Assembly: GCA_951799425.1 (NCBI GenBank)
Contig: OX637406.1
Coordinates: 25,538,390-25,602,389 of the forward strand
Length of the DNA stretch: 64,000 nucleotides
Direction of reading: 5' to 3'
Source: Ilex aquifolium
Taxonomy: Eukaryota > Streptophyta > Magnoliopsida > Aquifoliales > Aquifoliaceae
Shown here: one piece after another, positions 46,409 through 58,140 of the stretch
How positions within the stretch are numbered: position 1 is the first letter of the stretch
How the letters are laid out: every line of letters begins with the position of its first letter
The notes under the pieces: generated by a model
Seen by the model: the letters and a program-made list of their open reading frames with translations, nothing else
Told to the model about the DNA's origin: nothing
Database searches by the model: none
Translations under genes and position numbers: made by a program

Positions 46409-48796
46409 TGTAACGCCCCCAAAACCACCCTGGACGGCATTACATACTAAAATCATTCACATAATGAGAGCAACGAATAAAATCCATAGATAAAGAAAAT
46501 TCCAGTCATTATACATACTTTCTACAACATCATCCAAAAGAATATGTCAGACTATGGCATTTACATCTCAAAATCAGACTTAATCTTGCAGCGGAATAAA
46601 CAAAATAACATTCATCCATTGTATTACAATATCTTTCCTAGTCTAGAGCAAAAAGATAACAATTCTAGATATCCCCCTCGGGATCCACGCTTACATCCAA
46701 TTGCGCTTCCCAAGCTATTTGCTCATCAACTCCGGGCTCTTCTTCTAAACCATAATCTGAAAAATATATTGTTTGTAGGGGGTGAGCACTAAGCTCTGTA
46801 GCAACGTTCTCCCAAACTCGAACAAGGTTTGGAAAACATGTAAAACAGTTCGGTCTCACTTTTCAAAATATCATATATAACTTGAAATAAAACAGTGACA
46901 ATTCAAATAGATCTCAAGTTTAAAGAACAACAGTAATTGAATGAATAAACGAAACCACTATACAGTTAACAAACCATTTCCAAATATAATCCAGTCCACC
47001 ATACAATGTTTCCACAAATTCTCACGGAATCCCATACTTCCCAAGACTCTTGTAGAAACCGTCTATGGTAGAATGAACAATAATCAATATACCATTTCCA
47101 ACTTTAAGCCATTTAGGGAGGGCGCCTTCCGATGCATTGTCCCATACCAATGCAACGGCCAAGACAATCCAACCCATCATCCCATGTATATTGGTTCATC
47201 CCCGTACCATGTATGTTGATTGCTTCTCATGAATCTACCCAACGATTATACCTAGTCCACCTATCACCATCACAATCACAAACACTTTAGAAAAAGGCGT
47301 CTACCATCCAAATGGCAGTGACGAGTCCCTTCCCAGGAAAAGTATACCATCCCTTGTTCGAACTCCAGTGAACGATAGTGGTAGCATTAACCAATGACAA
47401 TCCACTACAAGTGTTAGGAAACCATCTTACCCCCACTGGGATAGACTAACCTCTAACACTCTACGGCATCTCTCGATGACAATCCAAGTCCATCACAACA
47501 ACCATACCAATGAGGAAACCAATATATTCTCAATTCCAAATAAAGACAAAATCCACAATTTCTCATTATAGCATCTCAAGAAGAAAATGAGCAAGAGATC
47601 ATCACAATATATAGTTTTATTGTTCCAACCAAAACACTAAAGTTTTTGTATCAAAAAAAAAATGAATATAGAGTTTTGATGTCAAGAACAAAGGAATATC
47701 AAGCTTTGATATTAAGAATAAGTAAATATCAGGTTTTGAAATCAAGAACAAATGAATATCAAGTCTTGAAATTAAGAACAAATGAATATAAGGTTTTGAA
47801 CTCAAGAACAAATAAATATCAATAAGAAAAATCCATACTTCTTGAAAAATTAGAGTTTGGATGTCAAGAATAAAGGTTTTATGATTATCAAGCTACAACT
47901 TCCATCAAACATGGTAAGATTTACAAGAACAATCAAGAAACAAGGATTCCATAACAAATATATATGATTAAGAGTCAAAACATGTATATATATAAGCCTA
48001 GCATCAGTGAACAAGAGTGGAAGAAAACCCCTACCTTCTTCTTCCTTAAAGTTCTTGAAGAACTTGAGATTTTGATCCACTTCAAAGTGCAAATCCTCTT
48101 TGATCTTGTGTTTCTACCTTTATTTCTTGTTTCTCAAGAATTTCTAGGTTTGTATATGGTGTATGGAGGCTAAAGGAGGCGGCACTATGTATTTATAGGC
48201 GAAGAAAATATCTCAACCGACGTAAATCTGGTGTTCTGATTCGTTGATCATGTTCAAACGTCATTTGGCGTTCGAACGTCAGTAGTGCAAATTGTTGTTT
48301 TACGTTCGAACGTACTTTGGCGTTCGAACGTCACTTGCTCTCAGTACTTTTGTTTTTCCATCAGAGGCAAAGTACTGGGGCTCACTGTCGTTCGAACGTC
48401 GGTTCACGTTCGAACGTCATCCCAGGTTCTGCTGAAACTTACAGTGATGTTTTGGCCTATTTAGAAGTAGATTTGGAAAATTTTCGTGAAATACCATTTT
48501 GTAGCCCTGGAAGTCTATTATCTACTGTACAAATTCCAGATCAAATGGACATCAGGATAAAAAGTTATGGTCAAATTACTAAGGAAGTATCAAAAATCCT
48601 TTTTACCCAAACTCTCTCTAAAGTGTGCTTTCACTCCGGAATGCTTCCAAACTTCTACAATATGCCCTATTACCTCAACTAACATTTTTATTTCTACTCT
48701 TACCATATACATAGTTTATGCATACATCATTACATATATTAACAATTTAAAACATACTTATGTTACTATATAACGATACAAATGTGGGGGTTTACA
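46409..48796 (-). repeat. Solo LTR A' (Tekay type, same family as element A)
   Basis: 2388 bp, TGTAACGCC to TTTACA, with perfect GAATC duplications (46404-46408, 48797-48801). Sense is minus. It aligns along its length with the LTR of element A, including the minisatellite (47617-47820) and the three-pair TTCGAA cluster (48248-48420). No internal region remains. Confidence 0.93.
48248..48420. promoter_or_regulatory. Six TTCGAA palindromes of solo LTR A'
   Basis: The same three-pair layout as in element A, with one decayed copy (GTTCAAACGT). Spacing within pairs is preserved despite clear divergence elsewhere, which suggests the palindromes mattered while the family was active. Confidence 0.8.
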
Positions 48797-49194
48797 GAAT
48801 CAGAATCTTCTAGATCAACAACACTAGTGACACGGTTAATTTCACGTCTCACGTATCTTGACAACATAGGAGTAGAATAGGATGGCGTCTTAGGATATTC
48901 CTTACTCTGCCCATACGTAATCCACTGAAGACGATCTAACGCTCGACTTGAAATTATTTCCGCACACTGATTATATTGTCTCAAATGCATTAAACAACCA
49001 CACCTCACACAACCATCAAGACGTTTCGCTTGTCGGCGTTTAGCAAATGAAATTTTTCCGCACAAGGGTTTTGCTTGACTTTCAAAGATTTCTAAATTTC
49101 TAACAAATCTAGCTTTTTGCATGGTCAAAGAATGTATGTCTTTTGGAAAATAGCGCAGTAAGATTAAACTTAACCAAAACAGTTTCTCGTCCAT
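48797..49194 (-). CDS. Small cysteine-rich basic ORF of element F, function unknown
   Basis: ATG at 49194. The frame is open to the solo LTR A' insertion at 48797 and, with that removed, ends two codons later at a TAG (46399-46397), giving 134 residues. In the present sequence it reads into the LTR and stops at 48766. The protein starts MDEKLFWLSLILLRYFPKD. It has a strongly basic middle (KRRQAKRL), then a CVRCGC cluster followed by H and C (LMHLRQYNQC), and an acidic end (LEDSDSD). It lies between pol and ORF3. It is uninterrupted although F's pol has more than ten breaks. I do not recognise a family; a zinc-binding or nuclear-localised accessory protein is a guess. Confidence 0.5.
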
Positions 49195-49524
49195 TGTACA
49201 ATTATTTTTTAAAAAAATTTAAAAACGACTCAAAATTGACTCACTATCCGGTTCTTTAACATCTGTCAATCACAAAGACGAACAATTTTATAAAAACACA
49301 AAAACAAAATACAGGAAACTAATTACACAAATTCACAAATTTTAATTTTTCCCTTCCCCCCAACTTAAATTAAAACATTGTCCACAATGATTAAAACAAT
49401 AAATATATAGAAATGCTTAATCAAGTGTGGAAGGTAATATAACTGATAATTCAAAACTTAATTTGTAAATTAGGCAACAAACAATTAGTACTACTATTTA
49501 TAATCAATCAACAATATAAATTTT
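49195..49524 (-). other. Spacer of element F between pol and the small ORF
   Basis: AT-rich, without a gene. It contains the hairpin and G-rich purine tract listed separately. Confidence 0.6.
49353..49389 (-). other. Internal hairpin (TGGA loop) plus purine-rich tract, element F
   Basis: Minus strand: CATTG-TGGA-CAATG at 49389-49376, then TTTTAATTTAAG and a TTGGGGGGAAGG run to 49353. It looks like a second, internal plus-strand primer site placed just after pol. Confidence 0.65.
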
Positions 49525-52500
49525 TCAGAACACATAGACTGGCTCTAACAATTGTACAAAAGTTACATCTTGAGTGAATCCATCATAATAGGGTTTAAGC
49601 CTTTGACCATTTACTTTAAAAATATTTTCAGTTAATGGATTCTCAATTTCAATTGCCCCATAATCAAAAACTTGATTGACAACATAAGGACCTGTCCATC
49701 TAGATCTTAACTTTCCAGGAAATAGACGAAGTTTGACATTATATAACAGAACTTTCTGAGAAGGTTCAAAAGACTTCCGCATGATATTTCTATCATGAAA
49801 ATTTTTTATTCTAAATTTAGCAATCTTTGTATTTTCATAAACTTCATTTCTTAATTCTTCCAATTCATTAATTTGAAATTTACGAGACACTCCAGCTTTA
49901 TCCATATCAAAATTCATCATTTTGATTGCCTAATATGCTCGATGTTCTAATTCTACAAGCAAGTGACATGGTTTACCATAAACTAACCGATAAGGAGATA
50001 TTCCTAAAATAGTTTTATATGCAGTACGGTAAGCCCAAAGCGCATCAGTTAATCTTAAAGACCAATCCTTATGATCTGGATTTACTATTTTTTCTAAAAT
50101 GTATTTTATCTCCCTATTAGCTAATTCAGCTTGTCCACTTGTATGTGGATGATACGTAGTGTATATTTTATGAGAAATCGAGTATTTTTTCATAAGCTTT
50201 TCAAAGATTTTATTACAAAAAATGTGATCCACCATCACTGATAATGGTTCGAGGAATTCCAAATCTGGATGAAATATTTTCTTTTAAAAACTTGACCACT
50301 GTTCTGTGATCATTATTTCTACATAGAATTGCCTCTACCCATTTAGAGACATAATCGACTGCAACCAAAATGTACAGATATCCAAATGATGGGAGAAATG
50401 GTCCCATAAAATCGATGCCCCAACAATCGAAACTTTCAACAATTAAAATAGGGTTTAACGACATCATATTTCTTTTTGAAATATTTTTCATTCTTTGACA
50501 TCTGTCACAATTTAAACAAAAGGTATGTACGTCTTTAAAAAGAGTTGGCCAATAAAGTCCACACTGCAAAATTTTAGCAGCGATTTTCTTTGAAGCAAAA
50601 TGACCTCCGCAAGCTTCAGATTGACAAAACTGAATTACCTGACCAATTCATGATTAGGTAGACAACGTCTTATTATCTGATCTTTACAATATTTAACTAA
50701 ATAAGGATCTTCCTAGAAAAAATTACGTACCTCACTTAGAAACTTGTTTCTATCAGTCCAGGTATAATTAGAAGAAATAGTACCAGTAGCTAAATAATTG
50801 GCTATATCTGCATACCATGGTATTTCTGTTATTGCTAAAAGTTGTTCATCTAGAAAAGTTTCTCTAATCGGAATTGGTTCTTCCTTTATATCATAGTTTA
50901 GCCTTGATAGGTGATCTGCTACTACATTTTCAACTCCTTTCTTATCCGTAATGATAAGATCAAATTCTTGAAGTAACAAAATCCAACGTAGGAGACGTGG
51001 CTTAGCATTTTTTTTAGTAAGTAAGTATTTTAAAGCTGCATGATCAATAAATACAAAAATTGACGATCCAACCAGCTATGAACGAAATTTATCTAATGCA
51101 AACACAACAACAAGTAATTCTTTCTCTACAGTAGAATAATTCATTTGTGCATCATTTAAAGTTTTGCTTGCATAGTAAATAACATAAGATTTTTTATCTT
51201 TTCTTTGAACTAGTACAACTCCTACTGCATAATCACTAGCATCACACATTAATTCAAAAGGCAAAGACCAGTCTGGAGGTTGCATAATAGGTGCAGAAAT
51301 AAACATATTTTTCAATTTATCAAATGCTAATTGACATGCATCATTCCCTTCAAATAATATATCTTGACACAAAAGATTGCATATAGGTCTCGATATTGAA
51401 CTAAATTTTTTAATAAATCTTCTATAAAATCCTACATGACATAGAAAAGATCGAACATCTTTTATAGTTTTCGGTTAAGGAAGATTAGCTATTAAGTCAA
51501 TTTGGATTTATCAACTTCAATCCTTTTTTCAGAAACTATATGACCTAAAACAATACCTTGTGTAACCATGAAATGATATTTTTCCCAATTCAAAACAAGG
51601 TTTATTTCTTCACATTGAATAAGCACTTTTTCAAGATTTTCTAAACATAAATGAAATGAATCACCATATACTGAAAAATCGTCCATAAAAACTTCTAGAT
51701 ATCATTCTACCATATCGCTAAATATACTTAGCATGCAACCCTGAAAGGTAGCTAGAGCATTACATAATCCAAAAGACATCCTTTTATAAGCAAAAGTACA
51801 AAAATGACATGTAAATGTGGTTTTTTCTTGATCATCTATTGCAATTTCAATCTGATTATAACCAAAATATCCATCTAAAAAATAATAAAATGCATGACCA
51901 ACTATTCTTTCTAAAACATGATCAAGAAAAGGCAATGAAAAATGATCTTTTCTGGTGAGAGAATTTAGCTTTCGATAGTCAATACACACACGCCAACCAG
52001 TGACTGTACGCATATGGACTAATTCATTCTCTTGATTTTTTATTACAGTAATACCATACTTTTTAGGGACTATTTGTGTAGGACTAACCCATTTACTATC
52101 AGATATAGGATAAATAACATTAGCATCTAATAGTTTAAGTACTTCAACACATACTACCTCTTTCAAGTGTTGATTCAATCTTCTTTGCATCTGATTAGAT
52201 GGTTTAGCATCTTCTTCTAAGTATATACAATGAGTACATAGAAGTGAACTTATACTTTTTATATCTGATATTGTCCATCCAATAACACTTTTGTGATCTT
52301 TCAAAACTTTTGTCAATTATTTCTCTTGAATTCCAGATAATTTTGAGGATATTATTATTGGATAAATTCCATCTTCTCCCAAAAAGACATATTTTAAATT
52401 AGTTGGGAGTGGTTTTAATTCTGGCTTAAAAACTTTGACGTTAGATTTTTCAGATTTACGCAATAATTTTTCACATTTTGGATTCCATGCTGACATATCT

Positions 52501-54880
52501 TCAAACTTAGTATCAGGTATAGATTCTAATGTATATAACTCTTTTTTTCATACAAGCATTTTCAAATAAACTCTGAGTTAATAACTCAACACAATTTACT
52601 TCATGAACTTCTTCTTCTTCTCTAGGTTGTTTTGCAATGTTAAAAACATTTAATTCTAAGGTCATGTTTCCAAATGAAAGTTTCATGACTCCATTCCTAT
52701 AATTAATTAACGCATTTGATGTAGCTAGGAATGGTCGACCTAGAATAACAGGTATATATGTACATGCATGAAAAATTGGTTGTGTATCTAAAACAATGAA
52801 ATCTACTAAAAAATAGAATTGATCAGCTTGGACAAGAACATCTTCCACAATTCCTCGTGGATTTTTTATAGAGCGGTGTATACACCGAATATGACATTAA
52901 ATTAACACTGGCTCCAAGATCTAATAGAGCTTGTTCAATTCAAAATTTTCCAACGATGCATGAGACTGTAGGACTTTCCGGATCTTTGTACTTAACACTA
53001 ACTTGTTGAATTATAACACTAACTTGTTCTGTTAGAAATGCTTTCTTTGGTACATTAGTTTTTCTTTTTATTGTGCAAAGATCTTTCAAAAACTTGGCAT
53101 AAGCTGTAACTCGTTTAATTGCATCCAACAAAGGGATGTTAATCTTTACCTGTTTAAACAGCTCAAGAATTTTAGATTAATCTTTTATGGACGAAGACTT
53201 CTTAATCCTTTGAGGAAAAGGTAAAGGAATAGGACATGGTTGGTCTTCTTTATTTTGTATTTCTGGTTGCTTTTCGGCTGAAGGTTCAGGTTCAAGTGGT
53301 TCATTTACAAGTATTGACTTATGTACTTTTTTAGGAATCTTAGGTTTAATGGTTTTGTCAATCACTTTACCACTTCTCAGTGTTGTGATTGTTTGTACTT
53401 GACTTGGAGAAGGTTCAGAGGACATAGTATTAGCTTGACTTTGACTTTGTGGAGGTTTAGGCTGAGATGAAAATTTTCCTTTCTCTGACGTACTCAAGGA
53501 CTGGGTCAACTTAGCTAGATGACTCTTGATATCTTCAATACTTTGTGAAGTTTGAGCTTTAAAATCATTAAATGCTTGAGTTGTTTGAGTATTAAAACTC
53601 ATTTGACTCTGAATAAATTGATTCATAGTATCTTCTAGAGTCCTTCTATGTGGAGGTTGATATTGTTGTTGAGTCTGTGGCTATGGTGGACCTTGTGTTT
53701 GATTTGTAGGTTGTGTATTTTTTCAACTAAAATTTGGATAATTTCTCCATCCTAGGTTATAAGTATCAGAATATGGGTTTGGATAAGGCTTAGTATAAGT
53801 TGGAATAGCATTAGATTTTTCAATTAAAAATTCTTTGAATGCAGGTATAGTTGGACATTCTCCGGCATAATGTTCTGACAACGCACAAATTTCATATATT
53901 TGGTCAGTAGAAGAAATAACAGACATTTGCTTAATTTTTTTCATTTCTAAGGCTTCTAGTTTTCGAGATAAATTAGCTATTTTAGCTTTTAAATCATCAT
54001 CTTCTTTTAACACATATTTTTCTCTTTCGGACGTAGATGGCTTAGGTTCAACAATATTTGAAGAAGTCGAGTCCCACATCTGGGAACTCTCAGAAATAGT
54101 ATCAAAAAATTGAAATGCCTCTTCAGGGTTTTTACTAATAAACTCCCCTTGGGCCATCATTTTAACAAACTGTCTCATTGCAGATGGAATGGCATCATAA
54201 AAGAAACCAACTAAAGTCCAGTTCTCAAATGTATGATGTGGACAAGCTTGGAGAAGATCCTTAAATCTCTCCCAACATTGATAAAAAAATTTTCCCTTCT
54301 TTCACAGAAAAATTCATTATTTGACGTCTTAATGTATTAGTACGATGCAAAGGAATTTTTTTTTTTTTAAAACTCAGTTTGCAAAGCTTGCCAACTTGTA
54401 ATAGAATTAGTTCTTAAAGAATTAAGCCATTGTTTAGATTTATCTTTTAAAGAAAAAAGAAAAAGTTTTAATCGAGGCATTTCAGAGTTATCTTGCAAAG
54501 TTCCACATACTTCTTCAAATTCTTTCATATGAACATAGGGGTTTTCAGTTTCCAAACCATGAAACTGTGGTAATAACTTTATTATCCCTAGCTTAATATT
54601 AAGATTTGGAGCTTATGTTGGAAAAGCAAAGCATGACGGGACATTAGTTCGTGTAGGATGCAAATACTCTCTTAAAGGTCGGACATTTTGAACTACTTCT
54701 TGCTCTCTAGGATCTTGCTCCCTAGGTACATTTTGAGTCACACTTAATTCAAATGATGCTTGTGTAGATCAAGGAGATGACTGATTTACAGACCCTAGTG
54801 ATGAATGAACAAACATAAACTATTAAAAGAAAACAAACAATCTATATACATATAATACAAGTAAACAACTTCCCTATTTA
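49525..54880 (-). pseudogene. Athila-like gag-pol of element F, multiply broken
   Basis: Minus-strand order: gag core (ENPYVHMKEFEEVCGTL and FLFSLKDKSKQWLNSLR, 54555-54367); a break at a T run (54359-54370); gag (54178-53723) with a decayed knuckle (CALSEHYAGECP). Next comes the linker with ITTLRSGKVIDKTIKPK (53626-53177), then protease (53131-52513; IPVILGRPFLATSN). RT runs 52316-51492 with CIDYRKLNSLTRKDHFSLPF and MDDFSVYGDSF. RNase H follows (51372-50713; [25 protein letters not shown]). Integrase is 50569-49525 with CDRCQRMKN, IDFMGPF, SDGGSHF and [13 protein letters not shown]. At least ten stops or frameshifts separate the pieces. The last piece carries the GPY/F-like end (SRWTGPYVVNQVF). 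The order of domains is normal, with no chromodomain, as in Athila. Confidence 0.9.
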
Positions 54881-54899
54881 ATTTCAAATTACCATAACT

Positions 54900-54916
54900 C
54901 CACGGCAACGGCGCCA
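54900..54916 (-). other. Primer-binding site of element F (TGGCGCC type)
   Basis: TGGCGCCGTTGCCGTGG on the minus strand. This is the standard Athila-family primer site apart from a G to T change near its end. It is about 16 bases inside the LTR end at 54933. Confidence 0.85.
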
Positions 54917-54932
54917 AAAACTTGATTCGACA

Positions 54933-55021
54933 TGTTTTATAACCTGCTTTATATCATACACCCAAGTATAAGTGGTCGAATTGTAGTTTTCTCGGTTTAA
55001 GTCCAAGATCGATCCCACGAA
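54933..55021 (-). repeat. Remnant of the 5' LTR of element F (89 bp)
   Basis: It matches the LTR end at 28608-28695 with about four differences, then breaks off at CACGAAGAAAG. The next bases are plus-strand RT of another element. More than 2 kb of this LTR is deleted, together with the target duplication. Confidence 0.85.
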
Positions 55022-57590
55022 GAAAGTCCAATGTGTTCCGAAGAAAGGAGGCATGACGGTAGTGTCCAATGAGAACAACGAGTTAATTCCAACACGGACA
55101 GTGATTGGGTGGCGAGTATGTATGGATTATCGAAAACTCAATAAGGCAACTCACAAAGATCACTTCCCTCTACCGTTCATTGATCAGATGCTTGACAGAT
55201 TGGCTAAGCATGCATTCTATTGTCTCTTGGATGGTTATTCCGGCTATAATCAGATTGCAATAGCACCCGAAGATCATAAGAAGACTACGTTTACCTGTCC
55301 CTATGGAACCTTTGCATTCCAGAGGATACCTTTTGGATTATGCAACGCGCGTGCAACGTTTCAACGATGCATGATGGCAATATTCTCCGACATGGTTGAG
55401 CAAAATCTTGAGGTATTTATGGATGATTTTTTGGTATTTGGAGATAGCTTTGACCTATGTTTAGAGAACCTAACTCTTGTGCTGAAAAGATGCGTGGAAA
55501 AAACTTGGTGTAAAATTGGGAAAAGTGTCACTTCATGGTTCAAGAAGGCATTATTTTGTGGCACAAACTTTCTACTAATGGGATAGAGGTGGACAGGGCA
55601 AAAATAGAGACTATTGAAAAATTACCACCACCAACATCAGTCAAGGGAATTCAGAGTTTTTTGGGCTATGCAGGATTTTATAGGCGATTCATAAAGGACT
55701 TTTCCAAGATCACAAAGCCTTTGTGCAACCTTTTAGAGAAAGATGTGCCCTTCAATTTTGATAAGGCATGCCTACAGGCCTTCGAGGTGTTGAAAAAGAA
55801 GCTCATAACTGCCCCCGTGATAGTTGCACCAAATTGAAATTTTCCTTTTGACCTAATGTATGATGCTAGCGACTTTGCGATTGGCGAGGTCTTAGGCCAA
55901 CGCAAAAAAAAAAAAAAAAAGAAGTTTCATGCCATTTATTATGCTAGCAAAATGTTATCGGATGCACAACTCAACTACACAACCACTGAGAAAGAATTAT
56001 TAGCAATTGTTTTTGCTTTCGACAAATTTTGATCTTATCTCATTGGTACAAAGGTGATTGTGTTCACAGATCATTCTGCCATTAAGTATTTGATCTCGAA
56101 AAAGGACGCCAAGCCACGCTTGATTTGATGGGTCCTTTTGCTTCAAGAGTTTGATCTAGAAATTTGGGGCAGAAAGGGGACAGAGAACCAAGTGGCGGAT
56201 CATCTCTCCAGACTTAAGAATACCGTACAGCAAAAAGGAGAGGGTGTAATGATCAATGAATCCTTTTCGGATGAGCAACTATTCTATATCGCAGAGGAAA
56301 CACCATGGTATGCAGATTATGTGAACTATATAGTGAGTTATGTGTTTTCCCCTAAAATGAGCAACCAACAAAGGAAGAAGTTCTTGCACGAGGTGAAGCA
56401 GTACATCTGGGATGAACCATTCCTATTCAAACAATATGCAGATCAGATGTTAAGAAGATGTGTACCCAGGGAAGAAATCGAAGGAATCTTGCAGCATTGC
56501 CACTCATCATGTTATGGAGGACATTATGGGGGAGAGAGAACAGTGGCAAAAGTCCTTCAATCAGGTTTCTATTGGCCAACTCTCTTTAAGGATGCCCATT
56601 TTTTCGCATTAAAGTGCGATAGATGTCAACGAACTGGAAATATTTCAAAGCGACATGAGATGCCCTTAAATAGTATTTTGGAGGTTGAGATCTTTGACGT
56701 CTGGGGTATAGACTTCATGAGCCCATTTCCATCATCTTACAATAACCTTTACATATTAGTTGCGGTGGATTACGTCTCAAAATGGGTTGAAGCAGCTGCT
56801 TTACTACCAATGATGCAAATGTGGTGTTGAATTTCCTCCGGAAAAACATCTTCACAAGGTTTGGTACACCGAGAGCAATCATTAGCGATGAAGGCACGTA
56901 TTTCTGTAATAAATATTTTACAGCCCTACTCGCTAAATATGGAGTCACCCATAAGATTTCCACAGCTTATCACCCCCAAACTAGTGGCCAAGCCGAAGTT
57001 TCGAATAGAGAGGTGAAGCGAATTCTGGGGAAAATTGTAAATCCCAACTGAAAAGACTAGTCAAAGAAGCTAGATGATGCCTTGTGGGCCTATCGAACAA
57101 CGTACAAAACACCAATTGGGATGTCGCCATATAGGCTTGTTTATGGCAAAGCTTGTCATCTACCGGTGTAATTAGAGCATAGTGCATATTGGGCTATTCG
57201 GAAACTTAACTTTGACTTGCATGCAGCAGGTGAGAAGCGTCTCTTGCAGTTGAATGAGATGGATGAGTTCCGTCTCCAAGCGTACGAGAACGCCAAACTT
57301 TATAAAGAAAGATAAAAAGGTGGCATGATAAGAAGATCATTTAGCGGAAGTTTGAGCCGGGACAAGCTGTACTCCTTTTTAATTCGCGGCTAAAGCTCTT
57401 CCCGAAAAAACTCAAATCAAGGTGGTCAGGGCCATTTATTATTACTAAAGTGTTCCCGCATGGAGCGGTTGAAGTCGAGGAAGCCAAGTCAAAGAGAACT
57501 TTCAAGGTGAATGAGCAGAGACTGAAACACTATTGGGATGGCGACATTGATCGTCAAAAGACCTCAATTACCCTTGCCGACCCAGAATGA
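55022..57590 (+). pseudogene. Athila-like pol of element G: RT, RNase H, integrase
   Basis: It starts mid-RT (VPKKGGMTVV) and reads CMDYRKLNKATHKDHFPLPF, DGYSGYNQIAIAPED and the catalytic FMDDFLVFGDSF. A frameshift follows near 55500-55560, then IQSFLGYAGFYRRFIKDFS. RNase H has MYDASDFAIGEVLGQ, a 17-A run (55904-55920) and [12 protein letters not shown]. Integrase has the zinc domain ([12 protein letters not shown] to CDRCQRTGN), WGIDFMSPF (Asp), SDEGTYF (Asp) and QAEVSNREV (Glu), with stops and a frameshift between. After about 57590 the phrase GGGAGGCAACCCAAATTTTAG, usual just past Athila pol, is seen. The RT N-terminus is missing because the left edge is the deletion junction with element F. 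Confidence 0.88.
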
Positions 57591-57765
57591 CACATGGAGT
57601 AGTCAAGCTGATGACTATAAAACAAGCGCTATTTGGGAGGCAACCCAAATTTTAGTTTTTAATTTTTAATTCATGTTTAAGTCAATTTAGTTTTTTAGGA
57701 GTAATTATGATGTTAGATTATTAGTGCATTTTAATTAGTGTATCAATTGCCTGCAGGTACCGAGG
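57591..57765 (+). other. Post-pol spacer of element G
   Basis: An AT-rich, non-coding strip between pol and the GC-rich block. No separate feature is seen. Confidence 0.6.
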
Positions 57766-58125
57766 ATCAGAAAAAAAAAAAATAGCGGAGCTTGCATAAG
57801 CTAAAGAAGGAGTCAAGACTAGTAAAACAGCGCCCCAGTGCTAATTTTCTGCCTGGGCAACGCAACAGGCAGCGCAAAACAATGCCCATGCACCCCAAAA
57901 CAGCGCCCCAGTGCTGATTTTCTTTCTGGCCAGCGCTGCAGCGCAGCAGGGCGTGCCAGCAGCCTACAGTGCAGTCCCACAACAGAAAAACAGCGCTGCA
58001 GCCTACAGGTAGCGCAGCAGCGCGCGCCAGCAACCTATAGCACAGACCCAACGCCCAAAAAAAAAATTCAGCGCCCCAACGCAGCTGCTCTTGTTCTCAG
58101 CGCAACTGCCCTTGTTCCAGAAAAA
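57766..58125. repeat. GC-rich block with repeated CAGCGC motifs before ORF3 of element G
   Basis: CAGCGCCCCAGTGCTNATTT occurs at 57830 and 57901. A CAGCGCTGCAG / GCAGCGCGCGCCAGC repeat follows between 57930 and 58060. Many copies are palindromic (AGCGCT, CTGCAG, GCGCGC). The composition differs sharply from the AT-rich surroundings. A related patch lies in G's LTR near 61225-61275. Confidence 0.7.
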
Positions 58126-58133
58126 TCAGCAAG

Positions 58134-58140
58134 TATAAAT
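58134..58140 (+). promoter_or_regulatory. Candidate TATA box upstream of ORF3 in element G
   Basis: TATAAAT lies directly after the GC-rich block and about 480 bases before the ORF3 ATG. The arrangement parallels element F, where palindromes and a TATA box precede ORF3. Confidence 0.5.

Larger units (their letters stand above)
28608..55021 (-). mobile_element. Athila-like Ty3/gypsy element F, minus strand, with three nested Tekay insertions
   Basis: On the minus strand: 5' LTR remnant (55021-54933), TGGCGCCG primer-binding site (54916-54900), gag-pol (54880-49525), a hairpin/purine tract (49389-49353), a small ORF (49194 to 46397), a palindrome/TATA unit (46156-46110), ORF3 (45915 to 34364), a purine tract (33282-33259) and the 3' LTR (33258-28608). 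Inserted into it are solo LTR C, element B and solo LTR A', each with a perfect 5-bp duplication. Without these the element is about 11 kb. Many pol lesions and about 5 percent divergence in the 85 comparable LTR bases show it is older than its guests. Confidence 0.88.
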
